NCBI GenBank assembly: GCA_028564705.1
Contig: JAPXFQ010002137.1
Span: 1 to 64,000, forward strand
Origin: Apricaphanius iberus
Taxonomy: Eukaryota; Chordata; Actinopteri; Cyprinodontiformes; Aphaniidae
DNA: 64,000 nt
Direction of reading: 5' to 3'
The notes under the pieces are model-generated. The model saw only the letters and a program-made list of their open reading frames with translations, ran no database searches and had not been told where the DNA came from. Shown piece by piece: positions 22,501 through 29,200 of the stretch (position 1 is the first letter of the stretch; every line of letters starts with the position of its first letter). The translations under genes and the position numbers were made by a program.

Positions 22501-25500
22501 ACGTTGGATGTTAAATAAAGGTTACAGGGAAAAAAGTTGGGCGACTGGCGACCAAATTAGACCTCGTGATCACGCTACAAAACGAAACGATGATGAAATT
22601 CCTTGCCAACGCTTTCTATCATCTAATTTTATTGATTCATTGTTGCAGCCTTATTATCCAATCATCTCCCATTAGCGATCCATTCCCCGCTTTTCTTGAA
22701 GATATTAAAGCCCTGTTCCTAATAACTACCAGCTGTGGAGAGAAAAAACACACCAAACGTCATTCCTCTGCTCCTCCTGTAGCTGTGGTAAGAAATCATT
22801 AAAACAAACAAAAAGACAAGAACGATTTTACTCATACTACTATTAATAATAATATAAATAAGAAAAATACACTAAAAGTAAGAAATAATCAAAAATGTAA
22901 GGGTTATGAATGTGACTAGAAATGTTTCCTCCTGGAACCGTTTAACCCATTATGAACCTCATAATTTCTCTGAAATCTTCTTGTCATTTTGACCCCGTTT
23001 AATAAAGATCCTCAGATTAAAACTTTGCTTCCAGACTCGTTTTCAGACTCTGCTTTATAGAGCTCTGTTTCTAGAAGCAGCTGCCTTTTGCTCTGGTTAC
23101 CAGAAACTGCGTAAAGTTCATGAGACATTCCCAAAACCTTATCTTGGTTTAGCCCAATCACCTCTGAATGAGTTCAGATTAATCCTTCTAAATATCAGAG
23201 TATTTTATTTTTAGCAGATGTAATCTCCAAAACCTATTTGTCATTCAGTAATTTGGCATCGATGGTTCCTAACCTGAGGCTCGTGGGCCAGAATCGGACG
23301 CTTCTTATCCTTTTGATGAAAAATAGAGAACACACAGTTCCCACAAAACCTCTGATCTTGGTGATTCATTTTGAAGGTTTTTCGTTAGCTTTAGGTCTAG
23401 ATATTCTATCCGATTTAGTGTGATCAATGATTTTTATGAAGCTCTGCTTAGCGGTGGAATTACCACAGCCAAAGCCTGACAATATGGTTCCCCATATCTT
23501 ATTCTCATTATTGCTGTTTCATCTTTGTTATTAATTTGCCCTTTTTAAATTGAAGTTCTGGTTGAGTTAAGTTAGATCCCAGCCTCTTCAGTATGGTTAC
23601 CCTCACATTTAGCTATGGCTATCATCTATTTAGTCTCCTAGTTCCTCCTGGTTTATTCCCTCGTACTCTTTACTAATATGCACAGCTAACCGTCTCTGTA
23701 TGCTAGTTTGGTCTGATTAACCAGCATTCTAAGCCTATTTTATTCTTACTGTTCAATCTGTCTGAGGTTTTTGCTGTGCAAATACGGCTATCAGGTGGAG
23801 ACATCCTACCCAGCATGCACCAGTATCCACAACCAGTACAAGTCAAAACGGTCGTCTCAACAACAATTTCTGGATTTTTTTTTCCACTACGATGGATGGA
23901 TGGATGTTGAGCCTAGTTTATGCTTCTCCGTTTTGACGGAGACGGATTGATGCGACGCCATTATCCGTAAACACAAAGGCTCTCCGTCACCTACGCAATG
24001 ATGCGAGGAGTAGAGGCCCATTATTAACTCTCCGTCTCCATCAATGTAGAGTGTATGCATCTGATTGGTCAGTTTCAGTGTTACGACCCAGGATCGTTTG
24101 GGTCACAACAAGGAAGGGATGAGAGAAAGCAAAAAAACGAAGCGGTTCTTTGCACAAATAGTAATGTGGGATTTATTTACAAAAAGATCCTCAGGTAAAA
24201 TATTTTAAAAAACTGGAAGCGATGCTGCCACTTGTGGCATCATGAGGGAGGATGGAAGTTTGGTGACACTCTGGCACGATTGGTTCTAATTCTGGCCCCT
24301 TGCTTCTGTTCACAAAGGATCTTTAAGGCCTCCAGCTGATCCAATCAGCCGGTATTCATCAGCTGATTGAGTGAGACAGCTCCCTGTCAGGAAAGACCCC
24401 AGAAAAGAGAAAACAAAAGACTCAGGACGTAACATTCAGTAACAGCCAGAGATGGTTTCACCAGACCGGGGCTCTATAGTCGCTGTAATTATTACTTAAT
24501 GCAGCGTTCGGCTAGCCTGGGTGCCAGCAGAACATAGTCCCGCCCACAACATGGTCTGGAAGTTCAGTCTGGCATTCCTCCTTTGAGGAGCAATTATGCC
24601 TGAGCAAGGTCTGTTCGGACCAATCGCATCGGGCTTATGATGATTGACAGGTGAACAACAGTAACGTAATCAACCACGTCACCAATGAGCGCCTGGGATG
24701 AATTTATTTACAACAACGATGGGTGCTGCTGGAGAACTGAGATGTGTAGATTCTGCCATCGACTCTGTTCTAGAAGATATCCACTGCGCTTTAATTTTAA
24801 AAGAGGAACAGAAAACGTAGAGCAACGTCACACACTTCCATTGCTCTGATTGGTTATAGGTCTATCCATTGAGTGCTGTGTTTGTTTCCATGCGTTTCTA
24901 GAGGATTTTATGAGCGGCACGTCTAGTAAAAAGCTTTACAGTTGAATCAGAACTTACTTTCTGTCGTTCATTGCTTCTTGAGGAAGAAATGTGTTCACAA
25001 GCCAAGAAAAAACCTGAAACGGCGCCGTGCGATAGTAGGCAGAGACGCCTTGAAAGGTTAGCGCCCCCTGCTGTCCTGGTCGGATACACTGAAAATAACA
25101 ATAGAGAATGGAGTGGAAGAGCAGAGTCTATAAACAGAAAACGTCTCTGTCAATATGTGTGTGTCTGAGAGCAGATTCGTGGTCGGAGAATCATAAACTA
25201 GTCTTTAGATGGATGAAATCATGTAGGGGTGTGCGATATGACGATTTAAGACGTGAAGCGATCTACTCGTCTGATTATCCCGATTCCCAGTTCTGCTGCT
25301 ATTTCTGCTTTTGTGTGTGAAGAAAAGCCTCCGTTCTCTCCCTGCTCTAAGCGAATGACCCCCCCCCCCCCCCCCCCTTTTTACACACTGTAAACAAACA
25401 TGGCGTTGCTGTGTCTGACAGCGTAAATGAGGATTTTGCTCCAAAGATTAAGTCCTCATCCATTGTATGGAACTAGTTTGGTTTTTTACCAGACGACGGA

Positions 25501-26180
25501 GAGAAAACAAACAAGGCAATTGATCGGAACACCATAAACTTGTTAAATCACTTGAAGAGAAAACTTCCCAAACAACACAGTGATAGCCAGCTGGCAGCTA
25601 AAGCTATAAAGCCGACTGCAGCAGTAGTGCAGTAGTGGATAGCGCTTCTTCTTTTTAGTTCTTCTTCTAAGCTTAGCAAATGCTAGAGAACACGCTACCA
25701 GTTGTCCAGCTGCCTTTTTTTCCAAACACCGCCATAACACGCATTTAGTTGTAGGAAATATAAAAAATATGTTTGGATGGAAGGAAGAATAATCAGAACT
25801 GCTTATATTACAGCCTACCTTCATTATCTTATGTAGCAGCAGCACTTTATTAGGTGGCTTTATGTGTGCCTGTTTATAATATCAAGAAAGTTCTGAGAAA
25901 AAAACATTTCAACCAGTTAATGCTGCATTTATCCTGTTGTATGAGGATTATTAATTGGTGTATTATAGATTGCACAATACATCTTGCACTATATTTGCAG
26001 CTGCATGTTTGCCTTTTATTTTAAAAGATTATATAGTTTATTCTATTTGCTCCACATCATATTTTTAAACAAAAGTAAAAAATAATGTTTATATATTACA
26101 TTGAAATACGTTTAAGATTTCAATGTATTTTTCAATTAGGTTATTTGAAAAATGAAAAAAATCTCTCTCTCTCTCTCTCT

Positions 26181-26231
<51 letters not shown>

Positions 26232-29200
26232 TATATTGATTCAGAGCTTTTAGTGCATTTCTATCATCTCTGGTGTGAGAAAGACTTAAGTATTGTATCC
26301 CTGTGTTGGTTATCCCTAATTGGAATTCATTTTTCTTATTTGTTTCTTTTCTTTAATGTGTGATTTAAGTTTTTTTGGTCGGCATTAACAAATCGTTATA
26401 AAATCAAAATTGTGATAATATACTTGAAAAAGTAAATTTTTGCCATATCTGCCATCCCTAGATGGATGGATGGATATCTCCTCCGACTCCCCCAGGGAAC
26501 ATCATGTGTCCAGTAGCACAGTCCATGTCTGGTTCTGGTCCGCTACAGTCCATGAGCCCCGTCCCTTAGACCAAGTATCTCCTACCTGCAGGGAAACCAA
26601 AGATGGACCTCTCAGTCCAGTCCTTGTTTTTGCTCCATCAGGGTGTTATGGACGGGACGATGGATGCTGTCCTCTGTGTCTCCTACAGATCATCAGCATG
26701 ACTCACTGTCCCTGCGTCCTGTGTCAGACCTGCTTCACCTCCTTCTTCTGTGTGGCCATCAAGGAGCGCTCCGTCCACCAGCTAATCTGTCCTCAGTGTG
26801 GACAACCAGAGATCAGAAGCCAGGGGGCGCTGGAGGAGTCCATGGACTACTTTAACCTGCTGGACACTCAGGTGAGACAGGGAGAAGGTGGGACAGACGG
26901 TCACTCTCTGTGTCCTGATGGACGTTGTGGTTCCAGATCCGTCACTTTCTGCCTGCGGACCTCCATGAACTGTTCCAGAGGAAACTCCGTGACCGAGCCC
27001 TGCAGGAAATGCCCAGTTTCTGCTGGTGTGCTCATGTAAGCTCCTCACAGAACCAGAACCAGGACCAGACCAGTTACTGGGCATCTGTATTCCACCTGCT
27101 ATGCCTCTCCCAGTATCAGTTAGACCTGGTTCTGGTTTAAAGCCAGTCCAAATTACTAATGTAAGGTTGGCAGGACACCAGGCACCTTCGTACCGGTTCT
27201 GATTTTGGTCTCTGGTTCCAGTGTTCCTTTGGGATGCTCCATGAGTCGGACCAGCTGAGGATGGACTGTCCCAGCTGCAAGAAGAGCACCTGCTCCCAGT
27301 GCAGGTCACCTGTAAGGCGTACACACAACCGCAGTCACCTGAGCTGGATCAGAACCAGAACCTGATCATGGTGTGTCTGTTCCACAGTGGTCTCCTCATC
27401 ATCAGGGACTCTCTTGTGAAGATTTCAAGGTGTGGCAGCACCAGAACCAGCAGGACCGCCGTCACTCCACCTTGATCCACAACATAATCGGTACCGGTCC
27501 AGTTTCTGATCTAGACCCGGTTTAGTTTTGAATTAGACCCGGTCCAGTTTCTGATATAGACCCAGTTTAGTTTTGAATTAGACCCGGTACAGTTTCTGTT
27601 CGAGACCCGGTCCATTTTCTGATCCAGACCTGGTCCAGTTTCTGTTCGAGACCCAGTTTAGTTTCTGAATTAGACCCGGTCCAGTTTCTTATCTAGACCC
27701 GGTTTAGTTTCTTATCTAGACCCGGTCCAGTTTCTTATCTAGACCCAGTCCAGTTTCTGAATTAGACCCGGTCCAGTTTCTGAATTAGACCCGTTCCATT
27801 TTCTGAATTAGACCCGGTCCATTTTCTTATCTAGACCCGGTCCAGTTTCTGAATTAGACCCGGTCCATTTTCTTATCTAGACCCGGCCAGTTTCTGAATT
27901 AGACCCGGTCCATTTTCTTATCTAGACCCGGTTTAGTTTCTGAATTAGACCCGGTCCATTTTCTGATCTAGACCCGGCCAGTTTCTTATCTAGACCCAGT
28001 CCAGTTTCTGAATTAGACCCGGTCCATTTTCTGATCTAGACCCGGCCAGTTTCTGAATTAGACCCGGTCCATTTTCTTATCTAGACCCGGTCCAGTTTCT
28101 GAATTAGACCCGGTCCATTTTCTGATCTAGACCCGGCCAGTTTCTTATCTAGACCCGGTCCAGTTTCTGAATTAGACCCGGTCCATTTTCTGATCTAGAC
28201 ACGGCCAGTTTCTGAATTAGACCCGGTCCATTTTCTTATCTAGACCCGGTTTAGTTTCTAAATTAGACCCGGTCCAGTTTCTGATCTAGACCTGGCCAGT
28301 TTCTGAATTAGACCCGGTCCATTTTCTTATCTAGACCCGGTTTAGTTTCTGAATTAGACCCGGTCCAGTTTCTTATCTAGACCCGGTTTAGTTTCTTATC
28401 TAGATCCGGTTTAGTTTCTGAATTAGACCCGGTCCAGTTTCTGATCTAGACCCGTCCCAGTTTCTGATCTAGACCCGGTCCAGTTTCTGAATTAGACCCA
28501 TCCCAGTTTCTGAATTAGACCCGGTCCAGTTTCTGATCTAGACCCGTCCCAGTTTCTGAATTAGACCCGGTCCAGTTTCTTATCTAGACCCGGTTTAGTT
28601 TCTTATCTAGACCCGGTCCAGTTTCTGAATTAGACCCGGTCCAGTTTCTGAATTAGACCCGGTCCAGTTTCTGAATTAGACCCGGTCCATTTTCTTATCT
28701 AGACCCAGTCCAGTTTCTGAATTAGACCCGGTCCATTTTCTTATCTAGACCCGGTCCAGTTTCTGAATTAGACCCGGTCCATTTTCTTATCTAGACCCGG
28801 TCCAGTTTCTGAATTAGACCCGGTCCAGTTTCTGAAATTTGAAACACGGTCCATTTTCTTATCTAGACCCGGTCCAGTTTCTGAATTAGACCCGGTCCAG
28901 TTTCTGAATTAGACCCTGTCCAGTTTCTTATCTAGACCCGGTCCAGTTTCTCTTTTAGTCCAGGTCCAGTTTCTGTTCGAGACCCGGTCCAGTTTCTGAT
29001 CCAGACCCGGTCCAGTTTCTGTTCGAGACCCGGTCCAGTTTCTGTTCGAGACCCGGTCCAGTTTCTGAATTAGACCCGGTCCATTTTCTTATCTAGACCC
29101 GGTCCAGTTTCTGAATTAGACCCGGTCCATTTTCTTATCTAGACCCGGTCCAGTTTCTGAATTAGACCCGGTCCATTTTCTTATCTAGACCCGGTTTAGT

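Noticed and set aside
26440..27039. 199-codon plus frame across the RING1 exon
   Set aside because: It runs through introns; only 26689-26871 is supported as an exon in this frame.
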